This document shows, in pieces, positions 34,016 to 42,554 of a stretch of 47,403 bases of DNA. The DNA comes from Oscillospiraceae bacterium. GTDB lineage: Bacteria > Bacillota > Clostridia > Oscillospirales > Oscillospiraceae. How positions within the stretch are numbered: position 1 is the stretch's first letter; each line of letters begins with the position of its first letter. Where the stretch lies: assembly GCA_902795345.1 (NCBI GenBank), contig CADBKO010000026.1:1-47403 (forward strand), in the 5' to 3' direction. The translations under genes and the position numbers were made by a program. A model generated the notes under the pieces. That model had not been told where the DNA came from and made no database searches. It saw only the letters and a program-made list of their open reading frames with translations.

Positions 34016-35542
34016 ATGGCAAAAACACTGGAGTTCAAAGGCATCGGAAAGTCTTACCCCGGCGTCCGCGCGCTGGATAACGTAAACTTCAAGGCCGAGG
34101 GCGGCAAGGTCCTGGCCCTTCTGGGGGAAAACGGCGCGGGCAAAAGCACGCTGCTGAAGATCCTCAGCGGCGACCAGGCCGCCAGCGAGGGCGAGATCCT
34201 GGTGGACGGGGTCGTGACCGCCTTCCACTCCCCCCACGACTCCCAGGCCGCGGGCATCAGCGTCATCTATCAGGAACGGCAGCTGATGCCGACCCTCTCC
34301 GTCATGGAGAACCTTTTCGCCGGGGCCCTTCCCAAAAAGGGACTTCTGGTGGACAGGAAGGCTCTTTACGAGCAGACGGCGGCCATTATCCGGGAATTCG
34401 GCCTGGACATCGCCCCCGATGAGCTGGTGGGCCGCCTCAGCATCGCCAACCAGCAGATGGTAGAGATCATGAAGGCCTACCGGCGGGACAGCGACATCAT
34501 CGCCTATGACGAACCCACGGCCCCCCTCTCCGAAAAAGAGATCGACCTGATGTTCAAGGTCATCGAAAAGCAGAAGGCCGCCGGGAAAGCCATCATCTAT
34601 GTCTCCCACCGCATGAACGAGATCTTCCAGATCACCGACGAGATCGTGGTGCTGAAGGACGGGCGGCAGGTCACCACCCTCCAGACGAAGGAGACCAGCG
34701 AGCCGGAGCTCATCAAGGCCATGGTGGGCCGGGACATCGGCGACACCTACGCCAATCTCCGCCGCAACACCCCCCAGCAGGAAGTGCTGCTGGAGGTCAA
34801 AAATCTCTGCACGCCCAAGCTGAAAAACGTCAGCTTCACCGTCCATAAGGGCGAGATCGTGGGCCTGGCGGGCCTGGTGGGCGCAGGGCGCACGGAGGTG
34901 GCCCGGGCCCTCTTCGGAGCCGACCCCATCACCTCCGGCGAAATTTACCTGAATGGCGAAAAGGTGTCCTTCCGCTCCCCCCGGGAAGCCATCGACAAGG
35001 GCATCGCCCTCTGCCCGGAGGACCGGAAGGAGCAGGGCCTCGTGATGTACCGCTCCATCTCCGACAACGTGGCCATGCCCGTGGTGAACTATCTGAAAAA
35101 GGGCCTGGGCTTCGTGGACCGGAGCCAGGCCACCGTGCTGGCGGACAAGGCCGTGGCCGACTACGCCATCAAGACGCCCACCATCCTCAAGCTGGTGGCG
35201 GAGCTCTCCGGCGGCAACCAGCAGAAGGTCATCCTGGGCCGCTGGACCAGCGACAAGGTGAAGACCCGCCTCCTGATCCTGGACGAGCCCACCAAGGGCA
35301 TCGATGTGGGCACCAAGGCGGAGATCTATCAGAAGGTCTGCGACCTGGCATCCGAGGGCATCGGCGTCCTCTTCATCTCCAGCGAGCTCACCGAAGTCAT
35401 CAATCTGGCGGACAACATCTTCGTCATGCGGGGCGGCAGCATCAGCGGCTGCCTGCCCAGAGCCGAGGCCACGGAGGAAAACGTGCTGACCCTGGCCATG
35501 GCCGACGAAGCCGGGAATAAAGGAAAGGAGGGACGGGCATGA
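34016..35542 (+). CDS. Sugar-type ABC importer ATPase, tandem domains
   Basis: A 508-residue RbsA/MglA-like protein with two nucleotide-binding domains. Domain 1: Walker A GENGAGKST, signature LSIANQQM, Walker B IIAYDEPTAPL. Domain 2: degenerate loop GLVGAGRTE, signature LSGGNQQK, Walker B LLILDEPTKGID. This asymmetry is normal for the family. It energises the two permeases that follow. ATG 34016; its stop overlaps the next start by 4 nt. Confidence 0.94.
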   Translation: MAKTLEFKGIGKSYPGVRALDNVNFKAEGGKVLALLGENGAGKSTLLKILSGDQAASEGEILVDGVVTAFHSPHDSQAAGISVIYQERQLMPTLSVMENLFAGALPKKGLLVDRKALYEQTAAIIREFGLDIAPDELVGRLSIANQQMVEIMKAYRRDSDIIAYDEPTAPLSEKEIDLMFKVIEKQKAAGKAIIYVSHRMNEIFQITDEIVVLKDGRQVTTLQTKETSEPELIKAMVGRDIGDTYANLRRNTPQQEVLLEVKNLCTPKLKNVSFTVHKGEIVGLAGLVGAGRTEVARALFGADPITSGEIYLNGEKVSFRSPREAIDKGIALCPEDRKEQGLVMYRSISDNVAMPVVNYLKKGLGFVDRSQATVLADKAVADYAIKTPTILKLVAELSGGNQQKVILGRWTSDKVKTRLLILDEPTKGIDVGTKAEIYQKVCDLASEGIGVLFISSELTEVINLADNIFVMRGGSISGCLPRAEATEENVLTLAMADEAGNKGKEGRA

Positions 35543-36564
35543 AATCGGAAGGTTCTTTTTTCCAGAGGAAGATCAAGCCCCTCCTGCAGCATAAGGTATT
35601 CTCCCTGATCCTGCTCTACCTGGCCATGGTGATCATCTTCACCGTCTGGGCCGCTCTCAAGAACGGGCAGTGGAACAGCTTCCTCCGGATCACCATTTTC
35701 CGCAACATCCTCAACTCCCTGGTGATCTCCAGCTTTCTCACCATCGGCGCGGGCTGCCTGCTCATTGCGGGCCATATGGACCTGAGCCAGGCCGCCATCG
35801 GCGCCTTCGGCAGCATGGTGCTGGCCACGGCCATCAAGGCCTGGGGCCTCCCCTGGTTCGTGGGCATCATCCTGGCCCTTCTCCTCTGCGCCGTCTTCGG
35901 CGCCGTCAACGCCTTCTTTGTGACGAAGCTGAAATTCCCCTCCTTCATCGGCACCCTGGCCATGGCCAGCATGGTGAAGGGCCTCATGTACCTCTTCAGC
36001 TCCATGGGCAACGGCGGCGTGGCGGCCAACATCAACTTCTCCAACAAGGCCACCGCCTTCCTGGGCACCGGCTCCCTGGCCGGGATCCCCCTGAGCGTCG
36101 TCATCATGGTGATCTTCTTCATCGTCTATGGGCTCATCATGTCCAAGACCGCCTTCGGCATGAAGGTAACGCTCATGGGCGGCAGCCCCGTGGCCGCCAC
36201 CCTGGCGGGCATCAACGCCGCGGGCATCACCACCCTGCTGTTCATCAACAGCGCCGTGCTGGGCGGCGTCGCGGGCATCTTCAATGCGGCCAAGCTCAGC
36301 CAGGGCGCTCTGACGGCCCTCACCACCAATCAGTTCACCGGCATCACGGCGGCCATCCTGGGCGGCATCTCCTTCGGCGGCGGCGCCGGCGGCATGGGCG
36401 GCGCGTTCGTGGGCCTGCTCATCCTCAACACCTTCCAGGTGGGCATGGGCATCGTGGGCGTCAACCCCTTCTGGGTCAACGTTTTCTCCGGGCTGCTCCT
36501 CCTGATCGCCCTGGCTTTCGACTTCCTGAGCCAGCAGCGGCAGAAGAAAGCCCTGGCGCATTGA
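35539..36564 (+). CDS. Sugar-type ABC importer permease 1
   Basis: A 341-residue RbsC-like permease with about nine helices. TIGAGCLLIAGHMDLSQAAIG is the conserved early segment of the family, GSPVAATLAGINAAGI the coupling loop and ILGGISFGGGAGGMGGAFVG the late glycine-rich helix. AAAGGAGGG precedes ATG 35539. Two different permeases, rather than one RbsC homodimer, point to a heterodimeric channel with 36581-37642. Confidence 0.92.
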   Translation: MKSEGSFFQRKIKPLLQHKVFSLILLYLAMVIIFTVWAALKNGQWNSFLRITIFRNILNSLVISSFLTIGAGCLLIAGHMDLSQAAIGAFGSMVLATAIKAWGLPWFVGIILALLLCAVFGAVNAFFVTKLKFPSFIGTLAMASMVKGLMYLFSSMGNGGVAANINFSNKATAFLGTGSLAGIPLSVVIMVIFFIVYGLIMSKTAFGMKVTLMGGSPVAATLAGINAAGITTLLFINSAVLGGVAGIFNAAKLSQGALTALTTNQFTGITAAILGGISFGGGAGGMGGAFVGLLILNTFQVGMGIVGVNPFWVNVFSGLLLLIALAFDFLSQQRQKKALAH

Positions 36565-36580
36565 GTTGGGAGGGAATGAA

Positions 36581-37642
36581 ATGAAAAAGAACAATGTCTT
36601 CTCCGTTTTCGTAAAGAGCAAGTCCTTCCCGCTCATCATCATCCTTCTGGTCATGGCCGTCATCACCATGGTCATCAGCTCCGGCGTCACGGAAGGCGCG
36701 CCCTTCGGCGCCATGTTCACCGACGGCTTCCTGTCCAAGGGCAATATGATCACCGTTTTCGGCGGCATGGCCATCCAGGTGGTCATGCTCTGCGGCCTGG
36801 GCTGCATCCTCATCAGCGGCAACATCGACCTGTCCGTGGGCGGTCAGGCGGCTCTCTGCTCCATGGCCTTTGCCTGGCTGTGCAAGAACACCCAGATGGG
36901 CTGGGGCATCGCCTTCCTGCTGACCCTCTGCCTGGCCCTCTGCCTGGGCCTGGTGAACACGCTGCTGGTCAACAAGCTGCGCTTCCCCGCCTTCATCGCC
37001 ACCATCGGCATGTCCTCCATCTACCGGGGCCTGTGCAGCATCATCACCAAGGGCAACAACATCCAGATCGCCCGCCAGTCCTTCCTGGCCCTGGGCAAGA
37101 CCAACCTCTTCGGCTTCCTGCCCATCGCCTTTGTGATCGGGCTGGTGCTGCTCCTGTGCTGCCAGTTCGTCCTTTCCTACACCCGCTTCGGACGCAGCAT
37201 CTTCATGGTGGGCGGCAACCAGCAGGCGGCTCGTCTCAGCGGCCTGAACCCGGACCGCACCAGGCTGATCCTCTTCCTGCTCAACAGCGTCATGGCCTGC
37301 ATCGGCGGCCTCCTCTGGAGCGCCCAGAACAAGCTGGCCAGCCCCAGCTCCATCATCGACGCCGCGCCGGATATGAAGGTCATCTCCGCCGCCATCCTGG
37401 GCGGCATCGCCTTCACCGGCGGCGCGGGCAACCTGGTGGGCGGCCTGATCGGCGTGCTTCTGCTGAACGTATTCAACAACATGCTCATCGTCATGGGCAT
37501 CCAGACCTACTGGACCGTGTTCGCCTCCGGCTTCGTGCTGGCGGTGGCCCTGGTCATCGACTACATCTCCAACGAGCGGCGGCGCAAGGCGCTGCTGGCG
37601 GCGTCGGCAGCTGCGGAAGCTGCGGAAGCCTCAGGAGGATAG
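36581..37642 (+). CDS. Sugar-type ABC importer permease 2
   Basis: A 353-residue RbsC-like permease. LCGLGCILISGNIDLSVGGQAAL is the family segment (GNIDLSVGG is the classic form), VGGNQQAARLSGLNPDRT the coupling loop and AAILGGIAFTGGAGNLVGGL the late helix. ATG 36581 has GGAGGG 6 nt upstream; the open frame begins 15 nt earlier. The C-terminus is Ala/Glu-rich. Last gene of the importer operon. Confidence 0.92.
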   Translation: MKKNNVFSVFVKSKSFPLIIILLVMAVITMVISSGVTEGAPFGAMFTDGFLSKGNMITVFGGMAIQVVMLCGLGCILISGNIDLSVGGQAALCSMAFAWLCKNTQMGWGIAFLLTLCLALCLGLVNTLLVNKLRFPAFIATIGMSSIYRGLCSIITKGNNIQIARQSFLALGKTNLFGFLPIAFVIGLVLLLCCQFVLSYTRFGRSIFMVGGNQQAARLSGLNPDRTRLILFLLNSVMACIGGLLWSAQNKLASPSSIIDAAPDMKVISAAILGGIAFTGGAGNLVGGLIGVLLLNVFNNMLIVMGIQTYWTVFASGFVLAVALVIDYISNERRRKALLAASAAAEAAEASGG

Positions 37643-37756
37643 GGGCACGCCGCGTTGCGGCGCGCCCGTGATGTGCCCGCTTCGCGGGCGTGATGCCGCC
37701 CTTCGCGCTTGTGATGTGCGGCCCATGGCCGCATGATGCTGCGCCTTACCAGGCGC
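37643..37756 (+). repeat. Tandem hairpin array with TGATG spacers
   Basis: At least four GC hairpins in series: 37643-37667 (GGGC.CGCCGC/GCGGCG.GCCC), 37675-37689 (GCCCGC/GCGGGC), 37718-37732 (GCGGCC/GGCCGC) and 37741-37756 (GCGCC/GGCGC), with a weaker one near 37697-37708. They are separated by seven-base spacers GTGATGT, GTGATGC, GTGATGT and ATGATGC. Arms differ, spacers are conserved. It follows the permease stop directly. Confidence 0.75.
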
Positions 37757-37786
37757 GGTGGCGGTTTCCCCTTCGGGGAGGAATGA

Positions 37787-37818
37787 AAACAGGGACTGCT
37801 GCGGCAGTCCCTGTTTTT
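37787..37818 (+). terminator. Terminator of the sugar importer operon
   Basis: AAACAGGGACTGC (37787-37799), loop TGCG, GCAGTCCCTGTTT (37804-37816), then further U residues. Confidence 0.88.
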
Positions 37819-37910
37819 CATCACAATATGAGCAAAACTTTAAAAAAGACGGAACAAAACGGGCGGATTTGCGTTATAATGTGCAGGAGATTTACAAAGG
37901 AGGGCTTTCC

Positions 37911-38909
37911 ATGAAAAGGTGGACTGCGCTTGCGCTGTCGCTCCTGCTTCTGCTTTGCTCTTCCGCCTGCGGCGGGAAGGAACCGGAACCGACGGCGGCA
38001 GTCGCTCCCTCGCCCCAAGTTACGGAAAACCCTGCGCCGCCGGTGACGGAACCCCCTGCGCCTCAGGCGACGGAAGCGCCCCAACCGGAGCAGTTCGTCT
38101 TTACCCGCTCGAATTTTCCCCGGCTCAACGGCTCCACCGCTATGGTGCCCCTGGGCCAGGCCATCGCCAGCGTGCTGCTGGGCGAGACGAGGGAAGAGGT
38201 CGCCGATCTCATCGACTTTTCCCGCACCACCCAGTCCTACCGGCAGCTGATGAACGGTATGGCCGATCTCCTCATCTCCGGCGCGCCGCCGGAGAGCATC
38301 TATCGGGAGAAGGAGGAGATGGGCTTCCAGTGGGAGCTCTCCCTCTTCGCCGTGGACGGGCTGGTCTTCCTTGTCAACGCGGACAACCCGGTGGACAGCC
38401 TGACCGTGGAGCAGCTCCGGGGCATTTACAGCGGGAAGATCACCAACTGGAGCGAGGTGGGCGGCAACGATGTGGAGATCGTCCCCTTCCAACGCAACGA
38501 GGAGGCCGGGAGCCAGACCGCCATGAAAAAGCTGGTGATGGGCGACGTTCCCCTGATGGATGCGCCCAAGGAATACGTCAGCGGCGCCATGGGGGACCTA
38601 GTGGAGGTAGTCGCCTCTTACAACGACTCCGCCGCCGCCATCGGCTACACCGTCTATTACTACGCCCACGACATGAAGATGGCGGAGGGCCTGAAGCTGC
38701 TGGCGGTGGAGGGCGTGGAGCCCAGCGCCGAGACGATACGCAGCCGGGAATATCCCTTCATCAACGATTCCTATGTGGTGATCGCCGCCGGGCTCCCCGA
38801 CGACAGCCCGGCCAAGGTGCTTTATAACTGGATCCTCAGCGAGGAGGGGCAGAGGCTCGTGGCCCACGAGGGCTATGTGAGCATCCTGGACGTGGGAGAA
38901 ACGCCATGA
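37911..38909 (+). CDS. PstS-like phosphate/anion-binding lipoprotein
   Basis: A 332-residue lipoprotein of the PstS family (periplasmic-binding type II fold). Lipobox SSAC at about residue 20 and a Pro/Thr/Glu linker. RLNGSTAMVPLGQAIASVLLG matches the anion-binding start of PstS; DLLISGAPPES, LVNADNPVDSLTVEQLRGIYSGKITNWSEVGG and IGYTVYYYAHDM follow the family order. No pstCAB or phoU is nearby, so it is a solitary binding protein and may be a sensor or wall-associated. I start at ATG 37911 with AAAGGAGGG upstream; the frame extends upstream through non-coding DNA. TATAAT at 37875-37880 is a likely -10 with a poor -35. Confidence 0.88.
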   Translation: MKRWTALALSLLLLLCSSACGGKEPEPTAAVAPSPQVTENPAPPVTEPPAPQATEAPQPEQFVFTRSNFPRLNGSTAMVPLGQAIASVLLGETREEVADLIDFSRTTQSYRQLMNGMADLLISGAPPESIYREKEEMGFQWELSLFAVDGLVFLVNADNPVDSLTVEQLRGIYSGKITNWSEVGGNDVEIVPFQRNEEAGSQTAMKKLVMGDVPLMDAPKEYVSGAMGDLVEVVASYNDSAAAIGYTVYYYAHDMKMAEGLKLLAVEGVEPSAETIRSREYPFINDSYVVIAAGLPDDSPAKVLYNWILSEEGQRLVAHEGYVSILDVGETP

Positions 38910-40075
38910 AGAAGCTGATCGCAGCTTTGCTGCTCCTCACCCTCGTCGGCTGCGGCATGAAACCGGAAACGCCCTCGATGACGGAGACCCCGGCGGCAAC
39001 GGAAGCCCCGGTGGAGACGGAGGCTCCTTTGGTAACGGAGGCTCCCTCGGAAACGGAGCCCCCCTCCCCCGTATACACCGACTGGTCCAAGCTCACGCCC
39101 TACGAACCGGGGAAGCCGATTTTTACCCTTCATCCGGGCTATGTCGGGGCAGGTGCATTGGAGGCACGGGATGACTACGGCGCGCTGCTGCCCTATATCG
39201 GCGCTTATGCCTCCATGGAACGGTATGTGATCTCCGCCCTGCCCCTCTACGGCCTGGTGACCGACAAGGGCGAGATCGTCACCGATCCCGTTTATAGCAA
39301 TATCTACTTTTACGAGGATTGTCTTGTCCTCTATCGGGGCGATCCCCTGGGCGTCGGCGGCGGGGACACCTATTTTCACGGGCCCTTTTCCCGCACCCTG
39401 GCCGCGCCTGACGGGCACTGGGTCCATGAGCTGCCGGAGGGGTATTTCGTCGGAAACAGCCAGGGAAAGATCGTGACAGCCGGGACGGACGGCTCCCTGG
39501 AGATATGGAATTCGGAGGGTGAGGTCACGGCCCGCTTTGAAGGCAAAATCTTCAACGAGCTCTTCGGCGAGGGGTTCTATTGGGGGGAAGAAGGGGGCCC
39601 CTTCCTGGACTGGACAGACGACAGGGTGGGCTACGCCATAAGCTATGTGGTAAAGGGTCAGTACCGGGAGGAGCCCCTCCGCGCCTATCTGGATCTTGCC
39701 GCCGGGACGGTCTCCGATACCCCGCCAGAGGGCTACCCGGAGGAAATAGACTATGACGCGCTCAGCCGGGCGCGCTCTGAAACTAGGCCCGTGCCGCCCA
39801 CGGTGGACGGGTGCAGATCCCTGAGTCCCATCACCGACAGGGTCACGGGAGAAGTCTATTATTATGGCTACAACCGGCATCTGGATAGTCACGCGCTTTA
39901 TGACGGCGCGGGAAACCGTCTGCTGGAAAACGCGGATCTTACCTGGCCTTTTGAAGCGCCGCGAACCCTCGGCGCCGGGCTGTATGCCGTGCTGGAGGAC
40001 GGCTGCTTCTGCTTCCTCTCCCTTGCGGACGGGACGACGGTGTTCCGCTATCCCATGAGAACGAATTCGGATTGA
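38906..40075 (+). CDS. Lipoprotein of unknown function, WG-repeat-like
   Basis: A 389-residue lipoprotein, lipobox LVGC near residue 16, then a linker rich in Thr, Glu and Pro (TETPAATEAPVETEAPLVTE) to about residue 52. The folded part has repeats of the style YGLVTDKGEIVTDPVYSNI and WNSEGEVTARFEGKIF, reminiscent of WG or propeller-like beta repeats, but I cannot assign the family firmly. The start overlaps the PstS-like gene by 4 nt, so the two lipoproteins are coupled. Function unknown. Confidence 0.75.
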   Translation: MKKLIAALLLLTLVGCGMKPETPSMTETPAATEAPVETEAPLVTEAPSETEPPSPVYTDWSKLTPYEPGKPIFTLHPGYVGAGALEARDDYGALLPYIGAYASMERYVISALPLYGLVTDKGEIVTDPVYSNIYFYEDCLVLYRGDPLGVGGGDTYFHGPFSRTLAAPDGHWVHELPEGYFVGNSQGKIVTAGTDGSLEIWNSEGEVTARFEGKIFNELFGEGFYWGEEGGPFLDWTDDRVGYAISYVVKGQYREEPLRAYLDLAAGTVSDTPPEGYPEEIDYDALSRARSETRPVPPTVDGCRSLSPITDRVTGEVYYYGYNRHLDSHALYDGAGNRLLENADLTWPFEAPRTLGAGLYAVLEDGCFCFLSLADGTTVFRYPMRTNSD

Positions 40076-40079
40076 GAAA

Positions 40080-40112
40080 AGAGGTGCGGGCTGGCTGGCC
40101 CGCACCTCTTAT
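40080..40112. terminator. Bidirectional terminator between convergent genes
   Basis: AGAGGTGCGGGC (40080-40091), 6-nt loop, GCCCGCACCTCT (40098-40109). U-rich tails on both strands (UAUUU on plus, UUUUCUC on minus) serve the lipoprotein gene and hcp. Confidence 0.88.
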
Positions 40113-40123
40113 TTAAGCTTCGT

Positions 40124-41722
40124 TTATTCCCCCAGGAGGGTCCGCAGGTCCTCTTCCGGGGTGGTGATGGGGGCGATGGCGTAATGCTCCGCCAGATAAC
40201 CCAGCACCGCAGGGGAAATAAATGCCGGGAGGGTGGGGCCCAGCCGTATGTTTTTGATGCCCAAGTGCAGCAGGGTCAGGAGGATACACACCGCCTTCTG
40301 CTCATACCAGGACAGAACCATGCTCAGGGGCAGGTCATTCACCCCGCAGTCGAAGGCCTTCGCCAAAGCAACTGCGATCTGGATGGCCCCGTATGCATCG
40401 TTGCACTGCCCCACGTCCAGCAGCCGGGGCAGGCCCCCAACAGTGCCCAGCTTCAGGTCATTGAAGCGGTATTTCCCGCAGGCCAAGGTCAGGATCAGGC
40501 TGTCGGCCGGGGCTGCCTTCACGAAATCCCTGTAATAGCTGCGGCCGGCGCGGGCGCCGTCGCAGCCCGCCACCAGGAAGAAATGGCGGATGGCGCCGGA
40601 TTTCACCGCCTCTACCACCTGCGGGGCGGCGGCCAGCACGGAAGCGTGGCCGAAGCCGGTGGCAACGCTCTCTCCGCCGTTCATTCCGGTGAACTGCTTA
40701 TCCTCCCGGAAGCCGCCCAGCTCCAGGGCCTTTTCGATCAGAGGTGTAAAGTCCCGTTCCTCCCCGATATGCTTTGCTCCGGGCCAGGATACCAGTTCCG
40801 TGGTGAATACCCGGTCGGCATAGTCTGCTTTCGGCGGCATGAGGCAGTTGGTGGTAAAGAGGATGGGGGCGGGCAGGGCGGAGAATTCCTTCTGCTGGTT
40901 CTGCCAGGCGGTGCCGAAATTGCCCTTCAGATGGGGAAACCTGCGCAGTTCGGGATATCCGTGGGCAGGGAGCATTTCCCCATGGGTATAGACATTCACG
41001 CCCTTTCCTTCCGTCTGCTCCAGCAGCTTCTTCAGATCCAGAAGATCATGGCCGGTGACCACGATGAAGGGGCCTTTTTCCACTTTCAGAGATACCTCTG
41101 CCGGGGCAGGGATGCCGAAGGTGGAAGTGTTGGCCTTATCCAGCAGGGCCATGCAGCGGAGGTTCACTTCCCCCACCTCCAGGACGATGGGCAGCAGCTG
41201 CTCCATGTCCCAGTCCTCCCCCACGGCGAAAAGGGCTTTGGCAAAGAAACGGTCCACTTCCTCCTCCCGATATCCCAGCAAACGGGCGTGGTAGGCGTAA
41301 GCCGCCATGCCCCGAATGCCGAAAAGGATCAGGGATTTCAGGCTGCGGATGTCCTCCTGGGCGTTCCACAGCAGGCTCATGTCGTAATCGTCGTTCCGTC
41401 CGCAAGGGGAAGCGCAGGCACTGCAGCGGGGCACCAGGCGATTTTTCTCATCATGCACCCGCCGAATCCGCGCCCGCAGCGATTCCTCGTCGAAATTCAC
41501 ATTGGTGACGGTGGTGAAAAGTCCTTCGATCATATTCATCCAGGTGTCTTCTCCGGGCTCTGTGTCGCCAAAGGTGGCACGGGCCAGACCGATCAGCGCC
41601 CCGGTCAGCTCGTCCTGCAGGGCGGCCGCCGCCGCCGTCTTGCCGCAGACCCCCGCAGCGCCTTCGCAGCCCCTGCCGCGGGCTGTCTGTTCGCACTGAA
41701 AGCAAAACATTTTCTTTTCCAT
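40124..41722 (-). CDS. hcp: Hybrid-cluster protein (hydroxylamine reductase)
   Basis: A 532-residue Hcp. N-terminal cysteines C7, C10, C19 and C26 (FCFQCEQTARGRGCEGAAGVCGK region) bind the proximal iron-sulfur cluster. Family segments for the hybrid cluster follow: YTHGEMLPAHGYPEL, TTNCLMPPK, VAGCDGARAGRSYYRDF, TLACGKYRFND, LDVGQCNDAYGA and LSWYEQKAVCILLTLL. Length and N-terminal motif fit class I, found in strict anaerobes. Hcp acts in nitric oxide and nitrosative stress defence and reduces hydroxylamine in vitro. It follows the iron-sulfur gene by 28 nt, in one operon. AAGGAGA precedes ATG 41722. Confidence 0.96.
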   Translation of the reverse strand: MEKKMFCFQCEQTARGRGCEGAAGVCGKTAAAAALQDELTGALIGLARATFGDTEPGEDTWMNMIEGLFTTVTNVNFDEESLRARIRRVHDEKNRLVPRCSACASPCGRNDDYDMSLLWNAQEDIRSLKSLILFGIRGMAAYAYHARLLGYREEEVDRFFAKALFAVGEDWDMEQLLPIVLEVGEVNLRCMALLDKANTSTFGIPAPAEVSLKVEKGPFIVVTGHDLLDLKKLLEQTEGKGVNVYTHGEMLPAHGYPELRRFPHLKGNFGTAWQNQQKEFSALPAPILFTTNCLMPPKADYADRVFTTELVSWPGAKHIGEERDFTPLIEKALELGGFREDKQFTGMNGGESVATGFGHASVLAAAPQVVEAVKSGAIRHFFLVAGCDGARAGRSYYRDFVKAAPADSLILTLACGKYRFNDLKLGTVGGLPRLLDVGQCNDAYGAIQIAVALAKAFDCGVNDLPLSMVLSWYEQKAVCILLTLLHLGIKNIRLGPTLPAFISPAVLGYLAEHYAIAPITTPEEDLRTLLGE

Positions 41723-41750
41723 TTCCGGTCTCCTTTCCTTTCCGCCGCGC

Positions 41751-42455
41751 TTACTGCTCCTCCAGCAGCTCCCCGTCGCAGCTGACGGTGACCACCCGCC
41801 AGGGGATCATTTTCCCGCTGTCCTGCAGGGCCTTCTTCACCGCGAATTCCAGGCCGCCGCAGCAGGGCACCTCCATGCGCAGCACCGTGACGCTGCGGAT
41901 GTCGTTGCGGCGGAAGATCTCCGTCAGCTTTTCGCTGTAATCCACGCTGTCCAGCTTGGGGCAGCCGATGAGGGTGATCCGCCCCTTCATGAATTCCTCG
42001 TGGGTGCCCGCATAGGCATAGGCGGTGCAGTCGGCGGCTATGAGCAGCTTCGCCCCGTCAAAATACGGGGCGTCCACCGGCAGCAGTTTAATCTGGCAGG
42101 GCCAGTTGCCGAGGCGGGACAGGGGCTTTGCCGGGGCAGCGGGGGCTTCGGCGGCAGGCTCTTTGTGCATAAGGCTGCGGGCCTGATGGCCGGGGCAGCC
42201 CTGCTTTTCCTTCTGCTTTGCCTTTTTGCCCGCCTCCACCGCCTTGGCGTCGTAAGCCGGGGCCTCCCGCTCTTCAAAATGGATGGCGTCCGCCGGGCAG
42301 GCGGGGAGGCAGTCCCCCAGGCCGTCGCAGTAGTCCTCCCGCAGGAGCCTGGCCTTGCCATCCACCATGCCGATGGCCCCCTCATGGCAGGCCTCGGCGC
42401 AGGCGCCGCAACCGGTGCACTTTTCCTCGTCGATATGGATGATTTTTCTCAGCAT
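41751..42455 (-). CDS. 4Fe-4S protein partnered with Hcp
   Basis: A 234-residue iron-sulfur protein. The first cluster motif is C13, C16, C19, C23 (CTGCGACAEAC). The second is C43, C49, C53 (CDGLGDCLPACP) and lacks the Cys expected at residue 46, where there is Leu. A Lys/Ala-rich linker leads to a C-terminal domain with further cysteines (CPGH, ADCTAY, IGCPKLD, VPCCGG). It probably donates electrons to Hcp, its downstream neighbour. I start at ATG 42455 (MLRKIIHID) with GGGAGAG upstream; the frame runs further only through intergenic and antisense DNA. The promoter is shared with the divergent regulator. Confidence 0.88.
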   Translation of the reverse strand: MLRKIIHIDEEKCTGCGACAEACHEGAIGMVDGKARLLREDYCDGLGDCLPACPADAIHFEEREAPAYDAKAVEAGKKAKQKEKQGCPGHQARSLMHKEPAAEAPAAPAKPLSRLGNWPCQIKLLPVDAPYFDGAKLLIAADCTAYAYAGTHEEFMKGRITLIGCPKLDSVDYSEKLTEIFRRNDIRSVTVLRMEVPCCGGLEFAVKKALQDSGKMIPWRVVTVSCDGELLEEQ

Positions 42456-42479
42456 TTGACATTCTCTCCCTTCGTCCTC

Positions 42480-42538
42480 TTGTTTTCCTGTCTGCGTTTT
42501 ACTATAATTCCAGGTGAAATGCCGTTGCTTAAACAACG
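42480..42538. promoter_or_regulatory. Divergent promoters and 16-bp palindrome of the hcp/regulator pair
   Basis: On the plus strand TTGTTT (42480-42485), 17 bp, TATAAT (42503-42508) should drive the regulator. On the minus strand TATAGT (42506-42501) has a poor -35 (AGCAAC) overlapped by CGTTGCTTAAACAACG (42523-42538). For the hcp side the palindrome is centred near -38, typical of activator sites. For the regulator it lies just downstream of the start point, typical of repression. It is the obvious target of the adjacent Crp/Fnr protein. Confidence 0.68.
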
Positions 42539-42554
42539 AAAGGAAGGGTTTTTC

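Noticed and set aside
32516..34846. A 776-codon minus-strand frame across the sugar importer
   Set aside because: Spans two unrelated plus-strand genes and their terminator, so it cannot be a real gene; explained by codon bias.
37643..37760. A CRISPR-like array
   Set aside because: The constant units are only seven bases and the variable parts are self-complementary, unlike CRISPR repeats and spacers; no cas genes.
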